Of a stretch of DNA of 36,455 nt, positions 23,639 through 30,911 are shown one piece after another. The translations under genes and the position numbers were made by a program. The stretch's first letter is position 1; each line of letters begins with the position of its first letter. A model generated the notes under the pieces. It ran no database searches and was not told the DNA's origin. It saw only the letters and a program-made list of their open reading frames with translations. Origin of the DNA: an uncultured Candidatus Saccharibacteria bacterium (lineage in GTDB: Bacteria > Patescibacteria > Saccharimonadia > Saccharimonadales > JACDBH01); NCBI GenBank assembly GCA_946479835.1, contig CAMLHD010000003.1, forward strand, positions 1 to 36,455, given 5' to 3'.

Positions 23639-23651
23639 ATTCTAACAGATA
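23639..23651 (-). promoter_or_regulatory. tRNA-Thr/Gly promoter with TATCTGTTA motif
   Basis: The minus strand reads TATCTGTTAGAAT, giving TGT plus TAGAAT. Transcription would begin about eight bases before the tRNA. The arrangement is the same as at infC. Confidence 0.7.
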
Positions 23652-23735
23652 TGGAACATTGCATAAACAGATGTAATTTGCTAGGATATTCTGGTCGTTT
23701 GCTCTAATTATTTAGCAGCCTAAGACCCCAAACGA

Positions 23736-23812
23736 GGGCTCGTGGTGTAGAGGCCTAACATGCCTCCCTGTCACGGAGGAGATCGCCGGTTCGAATCCGG
23801 TCGGGCCCGCCA
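23736..23812 (+). tRNA. tRNA-Asp (anticodon GTC)
   Basis: 77 bases with CCA. Acceptor GGGCTCG pairs with CGGGCCC (one G-U pair), and the anticodon loop CTGTCAC gives GTC. It is divergent from the Gly/Thr pair. Confidence 0.95.
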
Positions 23813-23819
23813 TGAAGAG

Positions 23820-23848
23820 CGCCTCACCTCATAAGGTGGGGCGTTTTT
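23820..23848 (+). terminator. Terminator after tRNA-Asp
   Basis: CGCCTCACCT pairs with AGGTGGGGCG around CATA, followed by TTTTTCTTT. Confidence 0.88.
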
Positions 23849-23870
23849 CTTTATAAAGCTATACCCAGGC

Positions 23871-23981
23871 TTAGTGCCGGCTCTTCTTATGCCCGGCTTC
23901 CGCGCCTTTCTTCTTGTTATCGCTCATATTGCCTGAGTTGTGCTTCATCGCCCCTTGTTTGCCCACTGATAAGCGCCCCAT
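23871..23981 (-). CDS. Small basic protein of 36 residues, unknown
   Basis: ATG at 23981 with AAAGG about eight bases upstream. The peptide is Lys/Gly/His/Asn-rich (MGRLSVGKQGAMKHNSGN..., ending GHKKSRH), predicted disordered and possibly nucleic-acid binding. It lacks hydrophobic segments. It lies between the tRNA-Asp terminator and the GH10 gene, in the same direction as GH10. I do not recognise a family; a loose resemblance to short KGG-type stress proteins is weak. Confidence 0.5.
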   Translation of the reverse strand: MGRLSVGKQGAMKHNSGNMSDNKKKGAEAGHKKSRH

Positions 23982-24048
23982 ACCCTGCCTTTCTAATTAA
24001 CAACTTCAGCGTAGCGTAAGAAGTTATGCCACGCTGTAATAAAACCGA

Positions 24049-25167
24049 CTACTGTGCTTCGAATGCCTCGCGGATAGCGAAGAAAGCGGGTTTGGGAGAG
24101 TAATCCTCGTTGAACATCAGCGGATTGGCGTCTTCCAGCCCGATGCCGCGGTACCAGCTTTGACGGTCGATCAGCCCTAAGAAACCAAAGTTAGAGCAAA
24201 CTTCGGGACCGGCCTCCATACAGGCGCTGACCATCTCCTTATAAATTCCTGCTTGTATCTCGTCTTCTTCGCTCTTGTCCTTCTCCAGCCCATGCATATT
24301 CACATCGAACTCCGTAATGTAGATCTTTACGCCTAAATCCGCAAAACGGCGCATGTTAGCAATCACCTCGTCTTTGGTGGGCACATTGGTAGCATCTAAG
24401 TGCATCTGCATACCCAGACCGTCAATCGGTACTCCTCGGGCTTTGGCTGATTTGATGTATTCATACATCAGGTTGGAGATTTCGCCCTCTGTCTCGTTGC
24501 CAAAGTCGTTAAGGATCAGTTTGGCGTTAGGGTCAGCGGCCCGGGCCCAAATAAAGGCCTTGTCTATATACTCGGTACCTAAGCGGTCACCCCACCAATC
24601 TTTGTTGCCGCCGGTCTCCAGCTCCCGGCTAAAAGCTTCGTTCACTACCGTATATTCGCGCACCTTGCCCTTGTAGCGATTGCCGACGGTCCGGATATGG
24701 TCCTCTATGATCGCCAGCAGTTCTTCCTTGGAATAGTTACCTTCTTTCAACCACTGTGGCAGCCATTTCTCATCGCCCCACAGGAGATGCTGGACCCTGA
24801 CCGGCATATCGTGCTGATCGGCAAAGTCAAAGACCTGATCCAAGTGGTTAAAGTCATATTTGTCGCGGGCTGGCCGGAGCGTAAAATCCTCGAAGTGCCA
24901 GTTGGGTTCGCCATCTATAATCAGATATTCGAACTGGTCCGTCAGAATCTCGGTATACGGCCTTTCCCTGAGATACTTAAGGGAAGCGAAGGATCCTACT
25001 TGAATACCGCGGCGTTCAGCCAGCTCCTTGAGCGGCGGAGAGGGCAGCTCCGGCGGGGCTGCAGCATCATAGGGGTCTTTATCGCGCAAAAGCCACAATA
25101 TGCCTCCTAGAAGTGCCAGCGCGCAGACGGAAATCAGTATAACGAACAGTAGTTTACGCTTGTTCAC
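24049..25167 (-). CDS. Glycoside hydrolase family 10 (endo-xylanase-like), membrane-anchored
   Basis: 372 residues from a GTG start (25167). An N-terminal anchor (about 5-27) is followed by a Pro-rich linker and a GH10 TIM barrel. Visible are EPNWHFEDFTLRP (altered form of the family's EN..KW), HLLWGDEKWLPQWL, the acid/base E177 in VVNEAF and the nucleophile E286 in YITEFD. GH10 enzymes cut beta-1,4-xylan internally with retention. Outward anchoring suggests action on an external glycan; the true substrate could be a host-cell polymer. No Shine-Dalgarno is visible; a TAAACT box lies seven bases before the GTG. Confidence 0.87.
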   Translation of the reverse strand: MNKRKLLFVILISVCALALLGGILWLLRDKDPYDAAAPPELPSPPLKELAERRGIQVGSFASLKYLRERPYTEILTDQFEYLIIDGEPNWHFEDFTLRPARDKYDFNHLDQVFDFADQHDMPVRVQHLLWGDEKWLPQWLKEGNYSKEELLAIIEDHIRTVGNRYKGKVREYTVVNEAFSRELETGGNKDWWGDRLGTEYIDKAFIWARAADPNAKLILNDFGNETEGEISNLMYEYIKSAKARGVPIDGLGMQMHLDATNVPTKDEVIANMRRFADLGVKIYITEFDVNMHGLEKDKSEEDEIQAGIYKEMVSACMEAGPEVCSNFGFLGLIDRQSWYRGIGLEDANPLMFNEDYSPKPAFFAIREAFEAQ

Positions 25168-25228
25168 TGGTCATAGTTTACCGTAGGCTATAAAACTTGC
25201 ACTGTAAGATAATCTACTGCTTGAGATT

Positions 25229-26302
25229 TCAAGGATTGAAGTAACGGTTTGGGGGATTATCTTCTTTTACAGGATTTGAGTAATCCGACACCGGTTTGAA
25301 GTTGATTTGGATATGGGCTGCTTTAGCCTTGTCGCCTTCAAAGCCCAGGGTCTTAACTATCTCTAAGGCGTAGCCTGTGTCTATTATTTCAGAGAACTCG
25401 CCGGCTTCCTGATCAAAGACAGTCGCCGTAACCTTGGCCGGTATGTCACGATTTGACTGCGCGATCGGTTCTCCATAATCCCCGCCCGTTTCTTTGGTGG
25501 CTTCGTCTTCGCTGTACTTCTTGACCACTTCTTCAAAGGCCGCTCCGCCCTGGAGTTCGGCCAGGGCTGATTCCGCCTTGTCCCAGGCTTCGGTATCCAG
25601 CTTGCTGGCAACTTTGCGCGCCAGCATCTGCTGCTTCAAGGAGCGTTTGAAATCATTTACGGACCAGCCCCAGAAATCGCGCAGCACATCCTCAAACACT
25701 TGATCGCTGGAACCAAGCCGGTTCTGGTCGCGTACCACGGCGATCTCCTGCTCCACTTCCTGGTTGTTTACACTGACGCCGTTTTCATCGGCCAGCTGCT
25801 TGATATAAGCATCATCTATGACCTTCTCCATGGCCTGCTTCTTGAACTCCACCAGCTGCTGCTGGCCCTCTTCGGTTTCAAAGCTCAGCTTCTGCTGGGT
25901 CTCGTAGTAGTGCATGTAGTGCCTGAGCTCAAACAAATAGCTCTCGTAAGAGATGAATTTGCCGTTTACTCGGGCCACCGGAAAAGGTACGACCTGCGTA
26001 ACTCGGTACATCAAGGTAGAAGTACTGCCTAAACGGTAAAGGTTAAGCAAGGAATACGTGAAGAAGCCCACGACAGTAAGGATAAAGATAATCGACGACA
26101 GTACGACGATACGCCGCTTGGATTGCTGCAACGGATATATATACTTGCGGGCACCGCTTAAGACATCTTCTCGGTGTTCGGCGATAGTATCGTTGGTAAT
26201 CATCGGCACCTTGACTTCATCCAAGGTGCTCTTTTGTTTGCGGCGCAGCTTAGAGAAAGGGCGGCCTGCGGCCTGCCCGGCCTTTTTCAATCGTTTATTC
26301 AT
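25229..26302 (-). CDS. PpiC/SurA-type peptidyl-prolyl isomerase, membrane-anchored foldase
   Basis: 357 residues. A basic cytoplasmic N-terminus of about 60 residues is followed by one membrane helix (about 64-88) and a SurA_N-like helical domain. A parvulin domain follows at about 240-320 (AFEEVVKKYSEDEATKETGGDYG, ATVFDQEAGEFSEIIDTGYALEIVKTL). It should help fold exported proteins outside the membrane, as PrsA does. Its ATG overlaps the stop of the PH-domain gene (ATGA), so both come from one mRNA. Confidence 0.85.
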   Translation of the reverse strand: MNKRLKKAGQAAGRPFSKLRRKQKSTLDEVKVPMITNDTIAEHREDVLSGARKYIYPLQQSKRRIVVLSSIIFILTVVGFFTYSLLNLYRLGSTSTLMYRVTQVVPFPVARVNGKFISYESYLFELRHYMHYYETQQKLSFETEEGQQQLVEFKKQAMEKVIDDAYIKQLADENGVSVNNQEVEQEIAVVRDQNRLGSSDQVFEDVLRDFWGWSVNDFKRSLKQQMLARKVASKLDTEAWDKAESALAELQGGAAFEEVVKKYSEDEATKETGGDYGEPIAQSNRDIPAKVTATVFDQEAGEFSEIIDTGYALEIVKTLGFEGDKAKAAHIQINFKPVSDYSNPVKEDNPPNRYFNP

Positions 26303-26874
26303 GCTTCTTCTTCCTCTAATTCGGGTTTGGAACTTTGTTCTCCACTTTCTACAAACGGCGCCAGTTCAACTTCCAAACCTAGATCGCGCAGGATTTGGAG
26401 TAGCTCTTTCTGGATCTTAGCCGGATGATGAACATGATGGATCGTCAGGCTGCCCACATAAGTTTGCACCATTATTGTACCAAAGCCCAGGATCGTTTCT
26501 TCAAAGCCGCCTACCTCATAATTGATCATCTGGATCTGGCTCAAGCCGAAGCTGACCATACTGCGCTTGAACATGCCCTTTTGGGTGATTTGGATAAAAC
26601 GCTGGTTGGTTACGATATAGACGCTGTAGTACCAGCCTATCCAGAAAGGAAAGAAAACCATAATGGCCAGCAGCAGGCCGGCGCCCAGGCCTATAAAGAA
26701 CCAGCTGAATTCTGGATTTATGAGCGATGGGATGGTGCCCAGAAGAAGCGCGACCGAACTATATATAAGTCCGCGGCGCATGACCACAGGATGCTTGCGG
26801 AATACCAGTAAGACTTCTTCGTCATCGAACTGTTCTTTAAAATAGCGAACTGTAGGCTCGCCCTTTTTTGCCAT
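26299..26874 (-). CDS. Bacterial PH-domain membrane protein
   Basis: 191 residues. Two membrane helices (about 34-51 and 56-82) are followed by a YdbT/bPH2-like PH domain (YIVTNQRFIQITQKGMFKRSMVSFGLSQIQMINYE...). A Glu-rich tail follows. The role is unknown; such proteins are envelope-associated. A TGATACAAT box ends six bases before the ATG and no Shine-Dalgarno is present, so the mRNA should be leaderless. Confidence 0.82.
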   Translation of the reverse strand: MAKKGEPTVRYFKEQFDDEEVLLVFRKHPVVMRRGLIYSSVALLLGTIPSLINPEFSWFFIGLGAGLLLAIMVFFPFWIGWYYSVYIVTNQRFIQITQKGMFKRSMVSFGLSQIQMINYEVGGFEETILGFGTIMVQTYVGSLTIHHVHHPAKIQKELLQILRDLGLEVELAPFVESGEQSSKPELEEEEA

Positions 26875-26880
26875 AACGAC

Positions 26881-26889
26881 ATTGTATCA
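26881..26889 (-). promoter_or_regulatory. Extended -10 of the PH-domain/PpiC operon
   Basis: TGATACAAT, identical to the thrS leader box. It ends six bases before ATG 26874. Confidence 0.55.
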
Positions 26890-26898
26890 GTTTGGGGT

Positions 26899-27001
26899 CC
26901 TCAAGCCGAGGGGATTCGGCTTGAGGTGAAACGAGGCTTGGCATGGTAGCCGAAAGCAAAACGCCTCCGTGTTTTGCGGAGGCGGACATTGCCAAAAGAG
27001 C
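26899..27001 (-). repeat. tRNA-linked structured element, copy 2 (after tRNA-Arg)
   Basis: Same layout as 19406-19509, starting directly after CCA with GCTC. A CGCCTCC/GGAGGCG hairpin (26962-26968 / 26978-26984) sits inside TTGGCA/TGCCAA (26938-26943 / 26990-26995). The last stem is CCTCAAGCCGA (26899-26909) with TCGGCTTGAGG (26916-26926). Three pairs in that stem differ from copy 1 and all are compensated. Confidence 0.75.
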
Positions 27002-27076
27002 TGGTGCCCCCACCAGGATTCGAACCTAGAGCTTTTCCTTAGGACGGAACTATTTTATCCATTGAACTATGGGGGC
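27002..27076 (-). tRNA. tRNA-Arg (anticodon CCT)
   Basis: 75 bases with encoded CCA. Acceptor GCCCCCA pairs with the TGGGGGC end, the anticodon loop GTCCTAA gives CCT, and the T loop is TTCGAAT. The D stem is weak and position 32 is G, both somewhat unusual. Confidence 0.9.
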
Positions 27077-27086
27077 GAACAGAGTT

Positions 27087-27095
27087 ATTCTAGCA
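27087..27095 (-). promoter_or_regulatory. tRNA-Arg promoter, extended -10
   Basis: TGCTAGAAT on the minus strand, 10 bases before the tRNA. Confidence 0.6.
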
Positions 27096-27120
27096 CACCG
27101 ACCCCTGTTTTATGGCAAGG

Positions 27121-27639
27121 CTATTTTTTGGGTTTGCGGTTTCGGGCCAGAGTGTATTGCTCGTGCACAGTATGATAATCGAAGATTTCGCTGTCCGCGA
27201 ACCAGTGCCGGATCTCTTCAATGGCTTCTTCGGCGTCGCCGGATGCATGTATCACGTTGGGCGTACCAATACTCTCTTTGTCGGCGTGGGCAAAGCTGAT
27301 GTGGGCGTAGTCGCCTCGGATAGTACCGGGCTGTGCGCTCTTCGGTTCTGTCGTGCCGACCATTTTGCGGACCAAGCTGACAGCTTCTATGCCCTCCAAC
27401 ACGAAAGCGATGACCGGTCCTTCCTGCATCATTTCCAGAGCGGCTTCAAAGGTCTGCTGTCCGCGGCGGGTCACCATCTTGCCGATTTCTTCATAATGAC
27501 GATAGTAATGATCGTAGTCCGGCTGCAGCATGCGGCAAGCGACTATCTTTAGGCCGACGCGCTCAAAGCGGGTCAGAATTTCGCCTACTAAGCCGCGCTT
27601 GACAGCATCCGGTTTGAGGATAACGAGGGTTCGTTCCAT
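27121..27639 (-). CDS. ndk: Nucleoside diphosphate kinase
   Basis: 172 residues, longer than the usual ~140 because of an insertion around residues 60-110. Motifs seen are RTLVILKPDAVKRGLVGEI, VGTTEPKSAQPGTIRGDYA, and NVIHASGDAEEAIEEI with the phosphate-accepting His. It transfers the gamma-phosphate from ATP to other (d)NDPs. AAAAAGGA gives a good ribosome-binding site before ATG 27639, and a perfect TGCTATAAT lies upstream. Confidence 0.95.
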   Translation of the reverse strand: MERTLVILKPDAVKRGLVGEILTRFERVGLKIVACRMLQPDYDHYYRHYEEIGKMVTRRGQQTFEAALEMMQEGPVIAFVLEGIEAVSLVRKMVGTTEPKSAQPGTIRGDYAHISFAHADKESIGTPNVIHASGDAEEAIEEIRHWFADSEIFDYHTVHEQYTLARNRKPKK

Positions 27640-27663
27640 GGTTTGTCCTTTTTAGTTAGGGTA

Positions 27664-27672
27664 ATTATAGCA
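27664..27672 (-). promoter_or_regulatory. ndk promoter, extended -10
   Basis: TGCTATAAT on the minus strand, with the start site about 18 bases before the ATG. Two (T)ATCTGTTA motifs (27691-27698, 27738-27746) lie further upstream, shared with the divergent recombinase. Confidence 0.65.
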
Positions 27673-27737
27673 AAGCGGTTGTTAAATTACATCTGTTAAA
27701 CCGTTGCAACTTTGAACAAGTATTTTACTCGGTTTTA

Positions 27738-27761
27738 TATCTGTTAGCCGTCTGGTAGAAT
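27738..27761 (+). promoter_or_regulatory. Recombinase promoter: TATCTGTTA plus extended -10
   Basis: TATCTGTTA (27738-27746) lies ten bases before TAGAAT (27756-27761), which is preceded by TGG. The box ends six bases before ATG 27768, so the mRNA should be leaderless. Confidence 0.6.
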
Positions 27762-27767
27762 TATTTT

Positions 27768-28685
27768 ATGTTGTTTATCAAAGCAAAAACTGACTTTCTA
27801 GAATACTTGGAAATCGAGCAGAACCGCTCGCAAAAGACAATTGCTAACTATGATCATTACCTCACCCGCCTGATAGACTTTGCGGGCGACGACCTTAAGA
27901 TAGCCGACATCGACGTAGAGCTGCTGCGCAAGTGGCGGTTATGGCTCAACCGGCTCGGCACCAACGTATCAGACGAATTGAAAAAGAATACCCAGAACTA
28001 CCACCTGACCGCACTAAGAAGCTTTTTAAAATATTGCTCCAAACGCAACATCTCCGCCCTAGCGCCGGACAAAGTCGAGCTTTCTAAAGTAGTACGCAAA
28101 CAGGTTACTTTTTTGACTCCAGAGGAACTGGAACGCTTATTCTCTCAGCCTGATACAAATACTCTCAATGGACTGAGGGATCATGCGATTTTGGAGCTTC
28201 TCTTCTCTTCCGGACTGCGTGTTTCAGAACTGGCGGCGCTTGATAGGGATCATATCAACCTAAAACGCCGTGAATTCATGGTAAGAGGCAAGGGCCAGAA
28301 GGACCGGCCGGTATTTATTAGTGACAAGGCTGCTGCTTCTATCGAGCAGTATTTGGAACGTCGTGAGGACAACGTAAAACCTTTGTTCCTACGTTCCAGC
28401 GGTACCAAAAAGCCCAGTTTAGATGGTAACTTTTATCGATTAACGCCGCGCAGCATACAAAGGCTGGTCAGCCGTTACGCTCTGATGGCCGGGATTACCA
28501 AACATGTCAGCCCGCATACCTTGCGCCATAGCTTTGCGACCGATCTTCTGATGAATGGCGCCGATCTACGGAGCGTCCAAGCCATGCTGGGACACAGTAA
28601 TATAGCTACAACCCAGATCTACACACATGTAACTGATCCGCACTTAAAATCTATACACCAGAAGTTCCACGGCAAATCAGTTTAG
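27768..28685 (+). CDS. Tyrosine recombinase, XerC/XerD type
   Basis: 305 residues, normal Xer length. It has an N-terminal SAM-like core-binding domain (about 1-100) and a catalytic domain with R151 (SSGLRVSEL), a K in RGKGQKDRP, H250 and R253 (PHTLRHSFATDLL), H276 (LGHSNIATTQ) and the nucleophile Y285. Xer enzymes resolve chromosome dimers at dif near the terminus. As no integrase-linked element surrounds it, housekeeping use is more likely than phage. Its stop overlaps the convergent pilus gene's stop in TTAG. Confidence 0.9.
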   Translation: MLFIKAKTDFLEYLEIEQNRSQKTIANYDHYLTRLIDFAGDDLKIADIDVELLRKWRLWLNRLGTNVSDELKKNTQNYHLTALRSFLKYCSKRNISALAPDKVELSKVVRKQVTFLTPEELERLFSQPDTNTLNGLRDHAILELLFSSGLRVSELAALDRDHINLKRREFMVRGKGQKDRPVFISDKAAASIEQYLERREDNVKPLFLRSSGTKKPSLDGNFYRLTPRSIQRLVSRYALMAGITKHVSPHTLRHSFATDLLMNGADLRSVQAMLGHSNIATTQIYTHVTDPHLKSIHQKFHGKSV

Positions 28686-29800
28686 TTCAAGTTGCAGGAC
28701 GGATCCGTAACACCGGTCGGCCTTGCCACTCTCGTACCACCACCGCCGCCGGCTGCCGGCGGAGCGCCGATATAGCGCTTGCAGAGCGAATCGCCGCTGA
28801 AGATAGCGAATACTTCGTGGAAACCGGGCTGCCAGGCACCGTCAGTAGTAATCGGCACCCTTACCTGCACGCGCCGGAATACGTCATTGGCCCTGCCGGT
28901 TGAGTCAATAATCGCCTGGCCGCCTTCCAAGCGGACCTCGTTGCCAGTTGCGTCGAGGGCGGTAATACTAGTTCTGACCGGATTGTAGTAAGACTGCAGA
29001 CGTATGAAGTAATTGTTGTAGCTGGGAATCACGTTTATTCGACCAACGCAGCGGTAGTCGCCAGCGCTAGTACAGCGGGTCATGAGCGTTCCGGCTTGGT
29101 CGCCGGGTCCAGGCAAAACACCAATCGCATTGTTGGGCGGAACACCACCGTTCAAGGTCGGATAAACATAGAAAGTATAGCTCTGGTTGACCAGATTGGC
29201 CCGATTGCTTGGGGCTATCAGAGCGGGTACCAAGTCTATGCGCATGACGCCCACGCCTGCACCAGCTGCATTACCCCAGACGCCGTCGGGCGTAAACACC
29301 GGGCTGCCGCCATTGAAGCCGAAGTTGACTATCGGGTCAGTACCATTCTGCGAGTCCCATTCTATGAGTAAGGTGGATATGTTTGTGGCGTCAAAGGACT
29401 TGACAGCGCTGACCACAGGTTCATCCACGCCCACCTCTGGCACAGAATCAAAAACTATGTTCGGTGGGTTAGGGTTTACCAGCAGACAGCTGATGCCGAT
29501 ATTTCGGGCGGCGTCTATATCGTAATCAACCTGAGTATCCACGCCGTCGCAATTGGTGTTCTGAGCGGCTATGCTGCCGCCGCGTATAGCTGTAAGGGCT
29601 CCATTTATACCTGTTTCAGCCGCATAAAAAGCCTGGGTATTAAGAAAATCGTCTAGTGCGCGCTTTTGGGCCTGACGAGTGATATTAGAGAATCCTACCG
29701 TCAGAAGCGTCAGGATGCCCATTATGATCATCACCGAAAAAATAGCGATGATGCCCTGCTGATCTTTATTTAGATTATTTTTTTTCATGCTTATACTCAT
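28682..29800 (-). CDS. PilX-like pilus assembly protein / minor pilin
   Basis: 372 residues. The N-terminus KDQQGIIAIFSVMIIMGILTLLTVG is a PilX_N-type membrane helix without the usual Glu5. FYAAETGINGALTAI is the conserved segment of that family. The rest is a large, Gly/Asn/Pro-rich exported domain with a Gly-rich end. It is the last gene of the pilus cluster and probably a tip or priming minor pilin. AGG lies about seven bases before ATG 29800; a second ATG (29788) is possible. Confidence 0.75.
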   Translation of the reverse strand: MSISMKKNNLNKDQQGIIAIFSVMIIMGILTLLTVGFSNITRQAQKRALDDFLNTQAFYAAETGINGALTAIRGGSIAAQNTNCDGVDTQVDYDIDAARNIGISCLLVNPNPPNIVFDSVPEVGVDEPVVSAVKSFDATNISTLLIEWDSQNGTDPIVNFGFNGGSPVFTPDGVWGNAAGAGVGVMRIDLVPALIAPSNRANLVNQSYTFYVYPTLNGGVPPNNAIGVLPGPGDQAGTLMTRCTSAGDYRCVGRINVIPSYNNYFIRLQSYYNPVRTSITALDATGNEVRLEGGQAIIDSTGRANDVFRRVQVRVPITTDGAWQPGFHEVFAIFSGDSLCKRYIGAPPAAGGGGGTRVARPTGVTDPSCNLN

Positions 29801-29811
29801 ATTTTACCTGG

Positions 29812-30450
29812 CTAAAGCCTTTTTACCACGCTGGTGCTAAAACTTGATGCCGCGCAGAACTGGCCTCCGGCGCTAGTACCTTTGCAAATGCTGAAGTTGC
29901 TGGCCGGCTCGAACAAGTTAGGATCATCACCGTAGCTGATAACTAAATCGATATCCCAGAGATTTGAGCTTGGAGTTACGGTAAAGGACGGCACACGCAT
30001 GTTGTCGCCGAGCATCGATTCGCCGTCGGCCGAAGGTGTTACGGCCGTAAGGTTGCGCGGTGCGCAGTTATCATCCGGGGTACGGTCACGCCACATGGCG
30101 TGGCGTATCTGGCCTGCCGCCGTACCTTGCGAAGCAGTCTGGCTAAAGCTATAGCGTACACTGCCCAAGCAGATAGAATTTACCGTAAAACCACCGAAAC
30201 TGGCAGTGCCTGGCCTATAAAACAACAACGGGTTAGTCGAGGCATTACCGAACTGGATAGAACGCGTCACATCGTCCACTACTTTCCGAGACATATCCTG
30301 AGTACGATTGATCAGCGTACCTTTGTAATACATGTTACCCACATGGACGATGGCCATAGCGCAAAGCAGAAGAACCATAGAGAAAATCGTGGTCGCTATC
30401 ATCAGCTCTATAATCGTAAAACCAGTTTGATTTTTATTTATATGCATCAT
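29812..30450 (-). CDS. Prepilin-like protein (PilW/PilJ type minor pilin)
   Basis: 212 residues. The type III signal is NQTG|FTIIELMIATTIFSMVLLL, with the cut after the Gly and Glu at +5. The mature part has a membrane helix and a beta-rich domain with several cysteines. The start overlaps the previous gene's stop (ATGATG over TGA). It is expected to be processed by the prepilin peptidase at 31774-32607. Confidence 0.85.
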   Translation of the reverse strand: MMHINKNQTGFTIIELMIATTIFSMVLLLCAMAIVHVGNMYYKGTLINRTQDMSRKVVDDVTRSIQFGNASTNPLLFYRPGTASFGGFTVNSICLGSVRYSFSQTASQGTAAGQIRHAMWRDRTPDDNCAPRNLTAVTPSADGESMLGDNMRVPSFTVTPSSNLWDIDLVISYGDDPNLFEPASNFSICKGTSAGGQFCAASSFSTSVVKRL

Positions 30451-30911
30451 GACACCCTATATACCAATACTACTTGGCCTCTTTGGCCGCCGCCGACCCG
30501 ATCCCAGCGCACAAAAACCGTAAAGCTGTTGGCGGCATTATTGAACCTTATGCCTACATTAAAGAAGTTGTCGAACCTGCAGCCACCGGCATAATTGCCG
30601 AAGTTGTCGGTTTCGGGCGTTGCGGTTGGTGACGCGCCGGCTAGGTCGGTAACCGTAGTGCCATTTATACAGAAGGCGTTTGCGCCTTGGCTGATAATAG
30701 ATGCCTGATCAGTGTTCCAGACATGCTTGAGCCGTTCAATCTGCCCTTCGGCAAGCTTGGCAGCCTGGGTGCGCTCCTGGTTGTCGCGCAGAGTCAGGAT
30801 ATTGCGGTTCATGATCGAATAAGCTATGCCAAGCACGCTAGAAACCACTGCGATTGCCAGCAAGACCTCGATAATGGTATCGCCTCGTTCGGATTTGCGC
30901 CTTAGAAGCAT
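30447..30911 (-). CDS. Prepilin-like protein (PilV type minor pilin)
   Basis: 154 residues from ATG 30911, beginning MLLRRKSERG|DTIIEVLLAIAVVSSVLG. Position +1 after the cleavage is Asp rather than Phe, which is less usual, and Glu5 is kept. The longer ORF to 31016 has out-of-family sequence. The start overlaps the previous gene by ten bases. Cys-containing exported domain. Confidence 0.82.
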   Translation of the reverse strand: MLLRRKSERGDTIIEVLLAIAVVSSVLGIAYSIMNRNILTLRDNQERTQAAKLAEGQIERLKHVWNTDQASIISQGANAFCINGTTVTDLAGASPTATPETDNFGNYAGGCRFDNFFNVGIRFNNAANSFTVFVRWDRVGGGQRGQVVLVYRVS

